Shown: piece after piece, positions 24,299 through 33,224 of the stretch | How the letters are laid out: each line of letters opens with the position of its first letter | Numbering within the stretch: position 1 is the stretch's first letter | Origin: a virus | Virus record (IMG/VR): IMGVR_UViG_3300018004_000004 | Coordinates: 1 to 64,000 of that record | Length of the DNA stretch: 64,000 nucleotides | Strand: one strand, 5' to 3' | Program-made: the position numbers and the translations under genes | The notes under the pieces: model-generated | Database searches by the model: none | Told to the model about the DNA's origin: nothing | The model's input: the letters and a program-made list of their open reading frames with translations, nothing else

Positions 24299-27200
24299 AG
24301 AAAATCGAGTACGTAAATGCACTTGATTTCGATCTCGATGAGGTAGAAGTGGAACAGAATGATCAACAGTCCTCACCCGTACAGCCTTATGTTCCGCCCG
24401 CTCCGGTGGTTAAGAAAGCGAAGGTTCATAAAGCAGTGGTGCCCCTCGGAGTATCTGATCATCCATCCGTTACTCTTCACAAGGGTGGCGGCAAGATCGT
24501 CATTACACCGAACGACGTCCATGCCGCAGTTGCCCTTATCGAAATCAGAGAACGAATCGCCCAGCTTGCTAACCCGGTTCTTACGGCTACTCGGGAGAAG
24601 CTAGAGATTCAGTTGCTGCCGGATGTCCAGCCTATGGACTTTGCTCGGGCCACCAGGGCCTGGAGCTTGGTCAATGTGAAGCTGGACGAACATCCGATGG
24701 TAAGACTGCTCGCGCGCTATCACCTGGACGTGACAATCTCTCCATCGTTGGGTAACTGGGTCAAGAAGGAAGAGAAGCGCCTGGCTAAGGAGCTGACTCC
24801 TTTCCTGCTGCCCGACTTCAAGGATGAACGGTCTCTATTCGAGAAGGTAGAGGCTGGTATGGTCCTTGAATGTACCAAGAACTTTGACTTTGATAACCAA
24901 AGGATCTTTACCAAGGGCCAGCGGTATCAGGTGGTTGACACAGCCCGTGGCGGACAAGGTGGAGGCAACGCCGAGGACGCGAAGGAACACCAAGACGGCA
25001 TGGTGAAGATCAGCAAGGTGGCTATTGCACCCGGCTGTAAGATTATCATGGCAGATGACACCGTCTTCCCGTGGACAGTGTTCAACGGCGATTTGGAGAA
25101 CAACTTCCACTATGAAGAGAAAGTCATCTATGAACCTTCTAAGTGTGTACCCGCCAAGTATCCCGGCCTCTTGGCTATGTACCAAAAGCGACTGGATGCG
25201 ATGGGTCTCGAGCTGTACGACCACGTCAAAGTCGACGCTGTACAAGAAGCTCTTAAGCGTGGCACCCTCAATGGTAAACTCATGCGCATGGGAAAGACGT
25301 CGGAGTCTATCGTCTGTGCCATGTTTTGGGGCAGTAAGCGTGTGGCTATTGTTGCGCCACGCAATGCTCGCCTATTCACGGTCAAGGAGTTCGAGAGGCT
25401 CGGGCTCAAGAACTACGTCATTGTTGACAGCATGGAGGACCTCAAGAAACCTGGAACGTTCTATCTCCTGACTTACAGCTGGATGAAGAAGACGTTCGAT
25501 CCTCATCGTGTCTTCCGGCGCAAGGGCCAAAGCTATTTGCACCGGACATACACGGAGAACAAGAAAGAGATCATCGTCGAGCACAAGTGTCCGTTCTGTA
25601 AGCGCTCGCTTGAACGCCTCGAGATTAAGAAGAACAAGACTGAAGGTGGGTTCCTAGTCGAGAAGACTGTTGGCTGGACCAAGGAACGCGGCTATATTTG
25701 CAGGAATCAACTTTGCGACTGCAAGGCCAAGTTCGCTTCTCGTACGGGCGCCCCGATTAATGGTGCAGCCTGGGGATATACGATCGACTCGACGACTCGC
25801 AAGATCAAGAGAGCGAAGCCGATAAAGCTCGGTGGTAAGACTGTTAACATCACATCTTTCACCGGCGCTAAGGTCGATCAGATCGTCCAGAAGAAAGGCA
25901 AGGTCAAGAACGACGAAGGAAAGATGGTTGACGGTCTCATCGAAGAGACCATAACCTTCCAGGATAACTACGTTGGTTGGATTGACTGGGGCCTGAAGTT
26001 CCACAAGGACTGCAAGGACAAGAATACCAAGGGCCGGTATTGCCACGAATGCCACCAAGCAGACGCGGTCTGGATTCCGGCGCCCTACAAGCAGAGAATA
26101 ACTACTGACCGTGGGAAGAAGGTCCATCTCAAGGACTACTTCACCGGAGCAATCATCGATGAGATACATACAATCAAATCATTGGACTCTGACACGGGGA
26201 AAGCAATACGCTCTATACGGGCCAAGCGCCGCATGGGCCTTACTGGGACCCTTATGCCCAATACTCCTGCGGACGCGTTTTGGCCGCTTCATTGGGTGTT
26301 TAAGGGAGGATCAGCGGCATTCCCGTACCATCAGAAAGATGGAGCCACAGAGTTCTACGATCGCTTCTGCGAATACATCAACATCAAGCGTGGGCACGGG
26401 CTGAAAGATAGTCGTAAGATGTTACCCTACTTGAAGAATCCAGTTGCCTTCTGGGAGCTGATGTCTTCAAAGATGGTCCGGAGGAACTACGAAGATGAAC
26501 TCGTTAAAGCCTCTCTCGCAAAGGCCAATCGATACTACCCGAATGTTGAGTTTCATCGCGTGGAATCGGTTATGGATCCAAAGCAAGCGCAGCTCATGGT
26601 GGCTGCAATCAACCACTTCGAGTCGAACTTTAATCAGTACTCTGCTCAGGTACAACAGGCTGGGCATCTCCTCAACCAGGCAATGGTTGTCTCGCAAATG
26701 GTCTACCTCCGAATCGGAGCGACCTGCCCCGAGTACTTCAACGTTAAGCTGAAGAAGGTTGGGAAGGCAGCAGTATATGATGGACCCCTGGGTGGCGGCA
26801 AGATGGCTGATATTCAGAACATCTGTGCCACCAAGGTCGCGGCCAATGAAAAGGTCGTGGTCCTCACTGACTTTGTGGAGATGAGAAAATCACTGGCGAA
26901 GATGCTGTCGGAACATAATCCGATCGTCTTCGATGGTACATGGGATGACGATGAGAGAAACGAGAACTTCGAGGCTTTCCTTGAAGACCCTACTCGGAAA
27001 ATATTCATTGCAGGAACACGTCAGATTCGGGAAGGGACTAACCTGTCTGCCGCCAACACAGTTATTTGTTGCGATCTTTTGTGGGAGCCAGGCCTACAGC
27101 AACAGGCATGGTCTCGTGCGTTTACTCCTACCTCTGAGAATCGTACGTGCAATGTCTACGTCTTGATGGCGAAGAATAGCATCGACGAACATGTCTACAA

Positions 27201-27408
27201 CACTTTTTATGCTAAAGTGGCGGCTGCTGAACAAGCACTTGATCGTAAGGTCATTAACCGTCGCGCTCACCAGATCGATTTGCGTTGGTTCGTTGACCGG
27301 GTGCTTAGCGATCGCGAAGGGCTACTCTCTTACCTTAAGGAAGAAGGAGAGAAAGGCATCTTCGTAACTGAGAAGACCTTCCAGATGATCGAGGATCGAG
27401 ATGTCTAA
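24295..27408 (+). CDS. SNF2-family DNA-dependent ATPase/helicase
   Basis: 1037 residues. Motif I is shortened to MRMGKTSES (about 331-339). A zinc-binding insertion (CPFC near 432 and following Cys pairs) and a second CHECH cluster precede motif II DEIH (622-625). Motif III is LTGTLMPN. The second RecA lobe has VVVLTDFVEM, REGTNLSAANTVICCD (motif V) and LQQQAWSRAF (motif VI-like). Size and zinc insertions match large SNF2-type phage helicases. Likely remodels protein-DNA complexes or helps fork restart. Ends EDRDV, the shared C-terminal signature. ATGA start. Confidence 0.85.
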   Translation: MKKIEYVNALDFDLDEVEVEQNDQQSSPVQPYVPPAPVVKKAKVHKAVVPLGVSDHPSVTLHKGGGKIVITPNDVHAAVALIEIRERIAQLANPVLTATREKLEIQLLPDVQPMDFARATRAWSLVNVKLDEHPMVRLLARYHLDVTISPSLGNWVKKEEKRLAKELTPFLLPDFKDERSLFEKVEAGMVLECTKNFDFDNQRIFTKGQRYQVVDTARGGQGGGNAEDAKEHQDGMVKISKVAIAPGCKIIMADDTVFPWTVFNGDLENNFHYEEKVIYEPSKCVPAKYPGLLAMYQKRLDAMGLELYDHVKVDAVQEALKRGTLNGKLMRMGKTSESIVCAMFWGSKRVAIVAPRNARLFTVKEFERLGLKNYVIVDSMEDLKKPGTFYLLTYSWMKKTFDPHRVFRRKGQSYLHRTYTENKKEIIVEHKCPFCKRSLERLEIKKNKTEGGFLVEKTVGWTKERGYICRNQLCDCKAKFASRTGAPINGAAWGYTIDSTTRKIKRAKPIKLGGKTVNITSFTGAKVDQIVQKKGKVKNDEGKMVDGLIEETITFQDNYVGWIDWGLKFHKDCKDKNTKGRYCHECHQADAVWIPAPYKQRITTDRGKKVHLKDYFTGAIIDEIHTIKSLDSDTGKAIRSIRAKRRMGLTGTLMPNTPADAFWPLHWVFKGGSAAFPYHQKDGATEFYDRFCEYINIKRGHGLKDSRKMLPYLKNPVAFWELMSSKMVRRNYEDELVKASLAKANRYYPNVEFHRVESVMDPKQAQLMVAAINHFESNFNQYSAQVQQAGHLLNQAMVVSQMVYLRIGATCPEYFNVKLKKVGKAAVYDGPLGGGKMADIQNICATKVAANEKVVVLTDFVEMRKSLAKMLSEHNPIVFDGTWDDDERNENFEAFLEDPTRKIFIAGTRQIREGTNLSAANTVICCDLLWEPGLQQQAWSRAFTPTSENRTCNVYVLMAKNSIDEHVYNTFYAKVAAAEQALDRKVINRRAHQIDLRWFVDRVLSDREGLLSYLKEEGEKGIFVTEKTFQMIEDRDV

Positions 27409-27928
27409 CTACGTTTGGATTGTTGAACATAGAGAGTGGCAGCCATGTCATTGCATGGATTGCACTACCATCTACATTGGCTCCACTCTCCAGATAGCTG
27501 AGCATCTAATGAGGTTCAGCCCGGGATTGGATGACAAGAACTGCTGGTATGCTATTTACCCGGAGGTTGTTGATCATCCTAACTTCGGAGATGTGCCCTA
27601 TCCTCCAGAGGTAATGGAAGAGAATGGCCGTATGGTGCTCAACTTCTATGATGAGCACTACAATCAGATTGAAAACCAACCGGAGGATCCATATCCGTAT
27701 GTCGACGACACCACAAGCAATAACGAAGGAGCAGTTCCTGGAGCAGCTGGCGGAGAAGGCAGCCCAGAAAGTATTAGACGGGCTGGACGACACGTCCAGG
27801 AGACTGTTGCTGCCGGCGTGGACACGAATCATCAGGGAGGAAATGAAACCAATCCTCCAGCTGATCAAGTAAGTCCCCTCATGCAATGGTTCAAGCCCAT
27901 CTGGAGAGACTTCTGTGGGCAATCATGA
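27401..27928 (+). CDS. hypothetical protein with Cys pair; long 3' overlap
   Basis: 175 residues. The ATG lies inside the last codons of the SNF2 gene. The first about 105 residues look folded (CHCMDC near residue 17). The later part is low complexity (Gly, Asn, Glu, Pro) exactly where another small gene (27699-27872) is read in a different frame. Ends with MQWFKPIWRDF. Function unknown. Confidence 0.5.
   Translation: MSNYVWIVEHREWQPCHCMDCTTIYIGSTLQIAEHLMRFSPGLDDKNCWYAIYPEVVDHPNFGDVPYPPEVMEENGRMVLNFYDEHYNQIENQPEDPYPYVDDTTSNNEGAVPGAAGGEGSPESIRRAGRHVQETVAAGVDTNHQGGNETNPPADQVSPLMQWFKPIWRDFCGQS
27699..27872 (+). CDS. small helical protein nested inside the preceding gene
   Basis: 57 residues, fully contained in the preceding gene in another frame. 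The product is a clean amphipathic helix pair (ITKEQFLEQLAEKAAQKVLDG, LLLPAWTRIIREEMKPILQL) with better coding character than the overlapping frame. Start at ATG 27699; a longer in-frame ATG lies at 27624. Function unknown. Confidence 0.5.
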   Translation: MSTTPQAITKEQFLEQLAEKAAQKVLDGLDDTSRRLLLPAWTRIIREEMKPILQLIK

Positions 27929-28391
27929 GGGGTATGTGGTTCTGATCAAGAAGCCTGGTGATCCTCTGTTGTATGGGCCGGTAGAATATTCGTTCAGTCT
28001 AGGTGTCCTGCCGAATGAGACGCAGTTGTTGTATGGGCCGGTAGAATATTCGTTCAGTCTAGGTGTCCTGCCGAATGAGACGCAGTATTGGTGGGGCGCC
28101 CTGAACTATTGGGGCCCAGGCAAGCACATAGATGGGCTGAAGAGGGCCCAGGATAGCTTGGACTACTGGAAGAAGGGTCATCCTGACTGGGAGTTCAAGA
28201 TCTGGGACCTGAAAGATCCCATGTTGCCTATCATCATTGATTGGGCATTGTATGAGGATGCCGGGCAACCAGCACAAACGATTAGTGGGGTGAAGGATAA
28301 ATACCATCGTAGAAATCTATCCTTTGCCATGAAGACTGGCCATGATTTTGCTGCCAGCGTCGCGGAGGCTACACGTGATCAAGCCAAGTAA
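27915..28391 (+). CDS. hypothetical protein with perfect internal 20-residue duplication
   Basis: 158 residues, GTG start. Residues LLYGPVEYSFSLGVLPNETQ occur twice in tandem because of an exact 60 bp DNA duplication at 27967-28086. The remainder is Trp and Tyr rich, with WKKGHPDWEFKIWDLKDPMLP. No known family. Overlaps its neighbours by 14 and 17 bp. Confidence 0.6.
   Translation: MGNHEGYVVLIKKPGDPLLYGPVEYSFSLGVLPNETQLLYGPVEYSFSLGVLPNETQYWWGALNYWGPGKHIDGLKRAQDSLDYWKKGHPDWEFKIWDLKDPMLPIIIDWALYEDAGQPAQTISGVKDKYHRRNLSFAMKTGHDFAASVAEATRDQAK
27967..28086 (+). repeat. perfect 60 bp tandem duplication
   Basis: Bases 27967-28026 and 28027-28086 are identical over all 60 positions and keep the reading frame. 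No mismatch means the event is recent, is maintained by gene conversion, or is an assembly artefact. Confidence 0.95.
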
Positions 28392-29013
28392 GGATGGTAC
28401 CAAGCTCTGGTTCCTCCCTTATGAGGGGAGCCATGAGCAAGAGATAGAGTTCCCTCTTGTCTATGCACATACCTGTCCCAAGTGTGGTAACCTGGTACAG
28501 GCCTTGTTCCTGACTGATAAGCGGGTCGATCCCAAGCCTTGGGAAGAGATCCTGACTCACCAGCTGGAGAAGGATGGGAAGTACAAGAGGATTATACCTG
28601 GTCGGTCCGACAGGTTCCGTAGCCGTTACACGATCCAGACCATTGGACGAGGGTCCTCCGTCAACGCCGAGCTGATACGCTTCGGCGAACACTTTGAGCG
28701 GAGGGAGGACGTCATCAACGGTAACATCTGTAACTTCATGGCGATAAGCTCGACTATCCCCGAGTACCGGGTGTATGACATGCTTTTGGCTTTGGGCAAG
28801 AATCCTATACAATATGCTATAAAGGATGAGCACTACGAGGGCATCAAGAATAGCCTATTGAATAAGTATGCAGGTAAGGATCAATACGCTTTCGAGCCGG
28901 CCGTCGGCAATGGCCCGGAGTTAGTGCTGATTTCGCGAACCGCATATGGATGGTTCATGGACGAAGCATGCATCAAGTATTACAAGCCGTATCAACCCCC
29001 TGTGAAACCTTAA
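28375..29013 (+). CDS. hypothetical protein with zinc knuckle
   Basis: 212 residues; the GTG at 28375 has GGAGG 6 nt upstream. N-terminal beta region with CPKC (about residue 31), a central basic region (SDRFRSRYTIQ) and an alpha/beta C-terminal part. Placed just before the DUF1257 gene. No family recognised. Confidence 0.55.
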   Translation: MIKPSKDGTKLWFLPYEGSHEQEIEFPLVYAHTCPKCGNLVQALFLTDKRVDPKPWEEILTHQLEKDGKYKRIIPGRSDRFRSRYTIQTIGRGSSVNAELIRFGEHFERREDVINGNICNFMAISSTIPEYRVYDMLLALGKNPIQYAIKDEHYEGIKNSLLNKYAGKDQYAFEPAVGNGPELVLISRTAYGWFMDEACIKYYKPYQPPVKP

Positions 29014-29023
29014 GGAGACACAC

Positions 29024-29446
29024 GTGAGTGCATATAACGAGATCGAAACACAGTTCTCGGATCAAGACTGTCTAGTTGAAGCCCTGAAGGAGATGGGCTA
29101 TCAACCGCAGGTCAGTGAGAAGCCCCAGAATCTGGAAGGCTATCACGGCGACAAGCGCGAACAGAAGGCCGAGATCATCATTCCGCGGCGCCAGGTTGGC
29201 GGAGCGAGCAATGACGTCGGGTTCAAGAAGAATGCCGATGGGACGTTCACTGCTATTATCAGCGACTATGATAAGAGCACGAACTTCAATCTGAAGAAAC
29301 AGAAAGAACTCAAGGCGAAGTACGCCGAGAAAGTTGCCATGAAGCAGGCCAAGAGAAATGGTCTGAAGTTCATTGGCAAGAAACAGGTCACGGACCAGAA
29401 GACTGGCAAGCCTGTACAGCGCCTACAGTTCGTGACGACCCGATGA
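29024..29446 (+). CDS. DUF1257 (Ycf35-like) protein
   Basis: 140 residues, GTG start 8 nt after AAGGAG. The N terminus MSAYNEIETQFSDQDCLVEA followed by LKEMGYQP matches the DUF1257 opening 'S....i.T.i.D...L..aL...G'. A KAKYAEK...A...G...I.. pattern near the C terminus also fits. Known members occur in plastid and cyanobacterial genomes (Ycf35) next to DUF2997 and an AAA+ ATPase, which is the arrangement seen here. Molecular role unknown. Confidence 0.75.
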   Translation: MSAYNEIETQFSDQDCLVEALKEMGYQPQVSEKPQNLEGYHGDKREQKAEIIIPRRQVGGASNDVGFKKNADGTFTAIISDYDKSTNFNLKKQKELKAKYAEKVAMKQAKRNGLKFIGKKQVTDQKTGKPVQRLQFVTTR

Positions 29447-29943
29447 GTAACGGACGCTCGAGACCAAAGGTCTATCTTGCCGGCCCTATCTCCGGGCTGA
29501 CTTATGACCAAGGTCAAGACTGGAGAGTGAAGGTAGCTGAATCGTTGGACCAGCTAGGCATAGATGGTTATTCGCCTCTGCGCGCGAAGAGCTACCTCAA
29601 GAACTTCGGTACGTTGGAACAATCCTACCAGCTGAAAGACCAGCCTGTGGCTTGTCTTTCCTCTGACCGCGGGCTTATGACTCGCGATCGTTGGGATGTT
29701 ACCACGTGCGATGCTATTCTCGTCAATCTTGTTGGTGCCACCCGCATTAGCGTAGGCACCATGATAGAAGTAGGTATGGCTGACATTCTGCGTAAGCCTC
29801 TCGTCCTTGTAATGGAGGAAGGCAATCCGCATGATCATCCAATGCTTCGGGAAGCCACTGGCTTCCGAGTGCCTGATCTGGGAACAGCAGTGGAAGTCCT
29901 GGACAGAATCCTGAATCCAAATATCGGAGGGAATCGTGGCTAA
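29443..29943 (+). CDS. nucleoside 2-deoxyribosyltransferase-like protein
   Basis: 166 residues, ATGA-coupled to the DUF1257 gene. VYLAGPISG at 10-18 is the family's opening strand and loop. DRWDVTTCDAILVNLVG matches the strand with the conserved Asp, and SVGTMIEVGMADILRKPLVLV contains the catalytic-type Glu followed by the 'A...gKPv' strand. These enzymes exchange or hydrolyse nucleobases on deoxyribonucleosides or monophosphates. In a phage it may salvage or sense nucleotides. Good fold confidence, activity inferred. Confidence 0.75.
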   Translation: MSNGRSRPKVYLAGPISGLTYDQGQDWRVKVAESLDQLGIDGYSPLRAKSYLKNFGTLEQSYQLKDQPVACLSSDRGLMTRDRWDVTTCDAILVNLVGATRISVGTMIEVGMADILRKPLVLVMEEGNPHDHPMLREATGFRVPDLGTAVEVLDRILNPNIGGNRG

Positions 29944-30124
29944 GACAGTCAACGTTGACATCGATGAAGAGGGAAATGTTTCCGTCGACATCATCGGAGC
30001 TATTGATGGGACCTGTAAGCACGTTGCTGATGCTTTCAAGAAGATCGGCAAGGTGACCAAGGACGTCAAGAAGCCCGAGTATTACAAGCAGCCGAACCAA
30101 AACGTGATTAAGACCGGTCGATAA
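29936..30124 (+). CDS. DUF2997 small protein
   Basis: 62 residues, GTG start. The pattern VDIDEEGNVSVDIIGAIDGTC...FKKIGKV...KKPEYY matches DUF2997, a short partner that co-occurs with DUF1257. It overlaps the deoxyribosyltransferase-like gene by 8 bp. The DUF1257-DUF2997-AAA+ association suggests a complex of unknown purpose. Confidence 0.7.
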   Translation: MAKTVNVDIDEEGNVSVDIIGAIDGTCKHVADAFKKIGKVTKDVKKPEYYKQPNQNVIKTGR

Positions 30125-30145
30125 CTCCGGCCGGCGGGAGGAGCG

Positions 30146-30331
30146 ATGGGGCTAGTGAGCTTGCTTCAAGGTAACACTGTTTACACCCGTCAGGGTACCG
30201 GTAAGGAAGAACTCGATCGCCTTATCGATATGCTTGATGAGCAAGAGATCGAGATTGCGATTGATTATCTGAGCAATCTTTTGCTGTCCCGAGCTCCTAA
30301 GATCCGGAACCATGCCCAACCAAGAAGTTAG
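30146..30331 (+). CDS. small acidic helical protein
   Basis: 61 residues, preceded by GGGAGGAG. Mostly helical (EELDRLIDMLDEQEIEIAIDYL). Sits inside the DUF1257/DUF2997/AAA+ cluster. Function unknown. Confidence 0.55.
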   Translation: MGLVSLLQGNTVYTRQGTGKEELDRLIDMLDEQEIEIAIDYLSNLLLSRAPKIRNHAQPRS

Positions 30332-30647
30332 TGTCGTCGTTCGCGATGACGGGACTGTGGTCTGCTTGGATCACCCTGAATGCAAATGCTTTAGGGAGAT
30401 GGGATCTGTAAAGACTCGGAGAGCCAGCCATGTGGAACCGTATACGAGAGGCTATCGTATGAGCTTCCACCTACTGAGATGGATTTTCGGGGATCAAGGG
30501 CGAGTATCAGACTGGACCAGGAGTTGGGACGTACTATGGAGAGTGAATCTTACTCCTGTAGGTGGTCCTATTCTGCCTGGCGCCACGATCCTAAGGGAGG
30601 CAGCCCTCAGACGAGAAGTCGAGTGGCTGAATAAGAACCTAACATGA
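30312..30647 (+). CDS. hypothetical protein
   Basis: 111 residues overlapping the previous gene by 20 bp. N-terminal strand unit with CLDHPECKC (possible metal site), then an Arg/Trp-rich middle (LLRWIFGDQGRVSDWTRSWDVLW). ATGA-coupled to the next gene. No family recognised. Confidence 0.5.
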   Translation: MPNQEVSVVVRDDGTVVCLDHPECKCFREMGSVKTRRASHVEPYTRGYRMSFHLLRWIFGDQGRVSDWTRSWDVLWRVNLTPVGGPILPGATILREAALRREVEWLNKNLT

Positions 30648-30931
30648 ACGTTCCAATCGTAGATGTTTCATTTACGATCGTCGGCCGTGTCAAGTTGGAC
30701 ACTGACCGCGCAATGGAAGATCCCTGGTGGGACCAGTCCGTAAAGGGCTTGAACTTGGATGATAAGATCCAGTTCCAACAGGCGATCTCTAACTACATTT
30801 CGGCCTACTTACGACATGAGAATCTCCTGAGTGAGGTTCCTTGGTCTTGTGGGCCCGCTGATGTATACTCAGTCACAGTTGAGGTGAATAATGGCGGAAG
30901 CAACAACGCAGCCGACGAACGGAGCGTCTGA
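30644..30931 (+). CDS. hypothetical protein
   Basis: 95 residues, ATGA start. Alpha/beta: VDVSFTIVGRVKL strand and KIQFQQAISNYISAYL helix, with a final VYSVTVEVNN strand. The last about 14 residues overlap the start of the AAA+ gene by 41 bp. Function unknown. Confidence 0.55.
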   Translation: MNVPIVDVSFTIVGRVKLDTDRAMEDPWWDQSVKGLNLDDKIQFQQAISNYISAYLRHENLLSEVPWSCGPADVYSVTVEVNNGGSNNAADERSV

Positions 30932-32870
30932 ACATCCTGCATTCATTCAGACTTTCTTCGATAGCTACCGGGCTAAGGAAGCTCACGTCTTCATTTTCCA
31001 TGGAAACGTGAACGACTTCCCGAATAACTCCGGCCGGCGCGGTGATCTGCGCAGGGCTCTCGCTCTATCTTGCGATACTCCAACGATGATGCTGGAGTGC
31101 AAGGACGACGAGCAGAAGAAAGAAGTGAACAAGGTGGCTCGTATTCTGGCGTATTATACGATGTCCAATGGCCTTGAGTTCGCTAGCCCGGAGAGCAACA
31201 ATCTCTGGCGCCAAGTCATGAAGCAGTACATCAAGGACATGATGCCCGCTACGAGCGACACAGCCCTCGATGATCAGATCAAGGATCTGGAAAAGCCGTC
31301 GAACTTTGACATGGCTTTGAACACCTTGAACATCTGGTTCACTGCCTCCAAGAGATTGCATCAACACAATCAGAAGGTTGATGCCTCCAAGAAGGGGAGT
31401 AAGCTCCCTGATCCTCTGTTTACGATCGTGTTCTTCGATGGCGATGCTATCTTCCCGGCCGGCCAGATGTCTCAGCTGGCTAGCGATCGCGCGTCCATTG
31501 TGAACATTCGAAGCTGGGCCCGTGATGAAGCGCTTGGTAACAAGAACCGTGTCATCATAGTGACCCGACATATCTCTGATATCCATGAGTCTATTCGCGG
31601 TGGCGAGTCTGGTGTCAGGGCCATCCTGATTCCCAAGCCCACCTTGAAAGACCGTGAAGAGTGGTTGACCAACTTTGACGCCAGCTTGAAAGAGCGCGCC
31701 CAGAAGGGCTCTCCTCAGAAGCTGGGAGGCAAGGAAGTGACCTGTATTGAATACGCGCCTGGGTTTGATGCCCATACGTTTAGCATTCAAGCGGCAGGGC
31801 TTTCGCGCAAGCAGATGGAAAACATCTTCATGCGTGCCCAGTTGGATCATGAACCCATTGACTTCCCATTGGTCAGAGCTTTGAAGACCAAGGCACTGGA
31901 GGAAGAGTATGGTGGTCTCGTGGATTTCCGCGAACCCGAACACGGGTTTGATAAAGTTGGGGGGCACGAACACCTCAAGCGCTACTTTCAGCGGAAGATT
32001 ATTGCTCCGCTCAAGAAGGGTGACAAGAGGACTTGTTCCCGTGGGGTACTTCTCACTGGACCTCCGGGCACTGGAAAGACGGCCATCACTCTGGCTATGG
32101 CGAAGGAAGCTGGTGTAAACTTCATGATCGCGCACCTCGCGCGATTGTTCGGAGGTCTCGTTGGAGAGACAGAAAGTAACACTCAGAAGTTTATCGAGGC
32201 TGCTGACTCCGCGGCTCCCGTTATCGTATTTATTGATGAACTTGAGTCGGTGCTTTCGGCTGGCCGCACATCTGTCGGTGACTCGGGGACATCGTCTCGT
32301 GTATTCAACTCGATCATGACATGGTTGTCCGATGAATCCCGTTCGGGTCGTATCGTCGTTGTTGGCGCCACGAACCGTCCGGACCTATTGGACTCCGCCT
32401 TGATTCGTTCTGGTCGTTTCGATGCCATTCTGCCCGCGCTGCCACCCGCAGCTGGCGATGCCAAAGGGCGGTTGGAGATCTTAAAGGCCCTGACGAAGAA
32501 ACAAGGATTCAAGTTTGCTCCTGAGCTCTCCAAGACTTTGGAGTCTCATGAGGAAGGTATTGGAAAGATGCTGCATGATCAACGGATATGGACTGGAGCT
32601 GAGATGGAGGTGGTCCTGAAAGAGGCCATCGACAACGCATGCTTCGACAATCGTGGGGCCGTCGGCCTCGCCGATTGGAATCAGGCCTTCCATGACGTGC
32701 TGCCATCTACACGTGAAGTGGAAAAGATGATCGACCTGTCGCTTCTGTTCGTGAACCATCTGGGCTACTGTCCAGAAGATTGGCGTGAACGCGCGCAGAA
32801 GAAGGGTGAGATCATGAGCTCGATCAAATCGGGCTACGAAGACGGGACGATCTCGGACAGAGACGTCTAA
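30891..32870 (+). CDS. AAA+ ATPase of the Ycf46 type
   Basis: 659 residues. The N-terminal half is a degenerate AAA-like domain (FIFHGNVNDFPN, VFFDGDAIFPAG, IIVTRHISDIHES), a layout known from Ycf46-like proteins. The second AAA+ module is complete: Walker A GPPGTGKT (about 390-397), Walker B VIVFIDELES (about 444-453), sensor 1 GATNRPDLLDSALIRSGRFD with the arginine finger region, and a C-terminal helical lid. It sits downstream of DUF1257 and DUF2997, as in cellular genomes. It ends SDRDV, although no start codon immediately follows. A role as unfoldase, possibly serving phage ClpP, is speculation. Confidence 0.85.
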   Translation: MAEATTQPTNGASEHPAFIQTFFDSYRAKEAHVFIFHGNVNDFPNNSGRRGDLRRALALSCDTPTMMLECKDDEQKKEVNKVARILAYYTMSNGLEFASPESNNLWRQVMKQYIKDMMPATSDTALDDQIKDLEKPSNFDMALNTLNIWFTASKRLHQHNQKVDASKKGSKLPDPLFTIVFFDGDAIFPAGQMSQLASDRASIVNIRSWARDEALGNKNRVIIVTRHISDIHESIRGGESGVRAILIPKPTLKDREEWLTNFDASLKERAQKGSPQKLGGKEVTCIEYAPGFDAHTFSIQAAGLSRKQMENIFMRAQLDHEPIDFPLVRALKTKALEEEYGGLVDFREPEHGFDKVGGHEHLKRYFQRKIIAPLKKGDKRTCSRGVLLTGPPGTGKTAITLAMAKEAGVNFMIAHLARLFGGLVGETESNTQKFIEAADSAAPVIVFIDELESVLSAGRTSVGDSGTSSRVFNSIMTWLSDESRSGRIVVVGATNRPDLLDSALIRSGRFDAILPALPPAAGDAKGRLEILKALTKKQGFKFAPELSKTLESHEEGIGKMLHDQRIWTGAEMEVVLKEAIDNACFDNRGAVGLADWNQAFHDVLPSTREVEKMIDLSLLFVNHLGYCPEDWRERAQKKGEIMSSIKSGYEDGTISDRDV

Positions 32871-32877
32871 TAGGAAA

Positions 32878-32907
32878 GGGGCCCAGGAAGAATCGAGCCT
32901 GGGCTCC
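32878..32907 (+). terminator. GC-rich hairpin after the AAA+ gene
   Basis: The stem GGGGCCCAGG (32878-32887) pairs with CCTGGGCTCC (32898-32907) as 10 bp with one G.T, loop of 10 nt. It lies in a 45 bp gap. No strong T run follows, so it may be an attenuator or mRNA-stability element rather than a full terminator. Confidence 0.45.
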
Positions 32908-32915
32908 TACTATTT

Positions 32916-33224
32916 ATGTTCCTCATACACGGCGGTTGTAGTAGCAAAGAGAGCTTCGAGAGATATAAAAAGTGGATAGCTGATGCTTGTCCCAAGGATT
33001 ATAAGTTCCATGAGACTTCTCATCCTGAAGATCCCACGTTTCCTTGTTTGGCTATCACTTTAGTGGATAACATTAACTTTCATCTGACATGGGATGTGAA
33101 GCACACAGTCGTGTCTAAGGATGCTTTGCTTACAGCCTTGGGTCTAAGTACTCAAGAGCTAGAGGTAAAGCTCGGAATGGTTTCAGATCCCGCACTGGAT
33201 GTAGTAGAATCGAGAGAGGTTTAA
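32916..33224 (+). CDS. hypothetical protein ending ESREV
   Basis: 102 residues. Alpha/beta with FERYKKWIADACPKDYKF and LAITLVDNINFHLTW. C terminus VVESREV belongs to the shared signature. The start ATG has no clear SD. First member of a run of four neighbouring proteins that end with this signature. Confidence 0.55.
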   Translation: MFLIHGGCSSKESFERYKKWIADACPKDYKFHETSHPEDPTFPCLAITLVDNINFHLTWDVKHTVVSKDALLTALGLSTQELEVKLGMVSDPALDVVESREV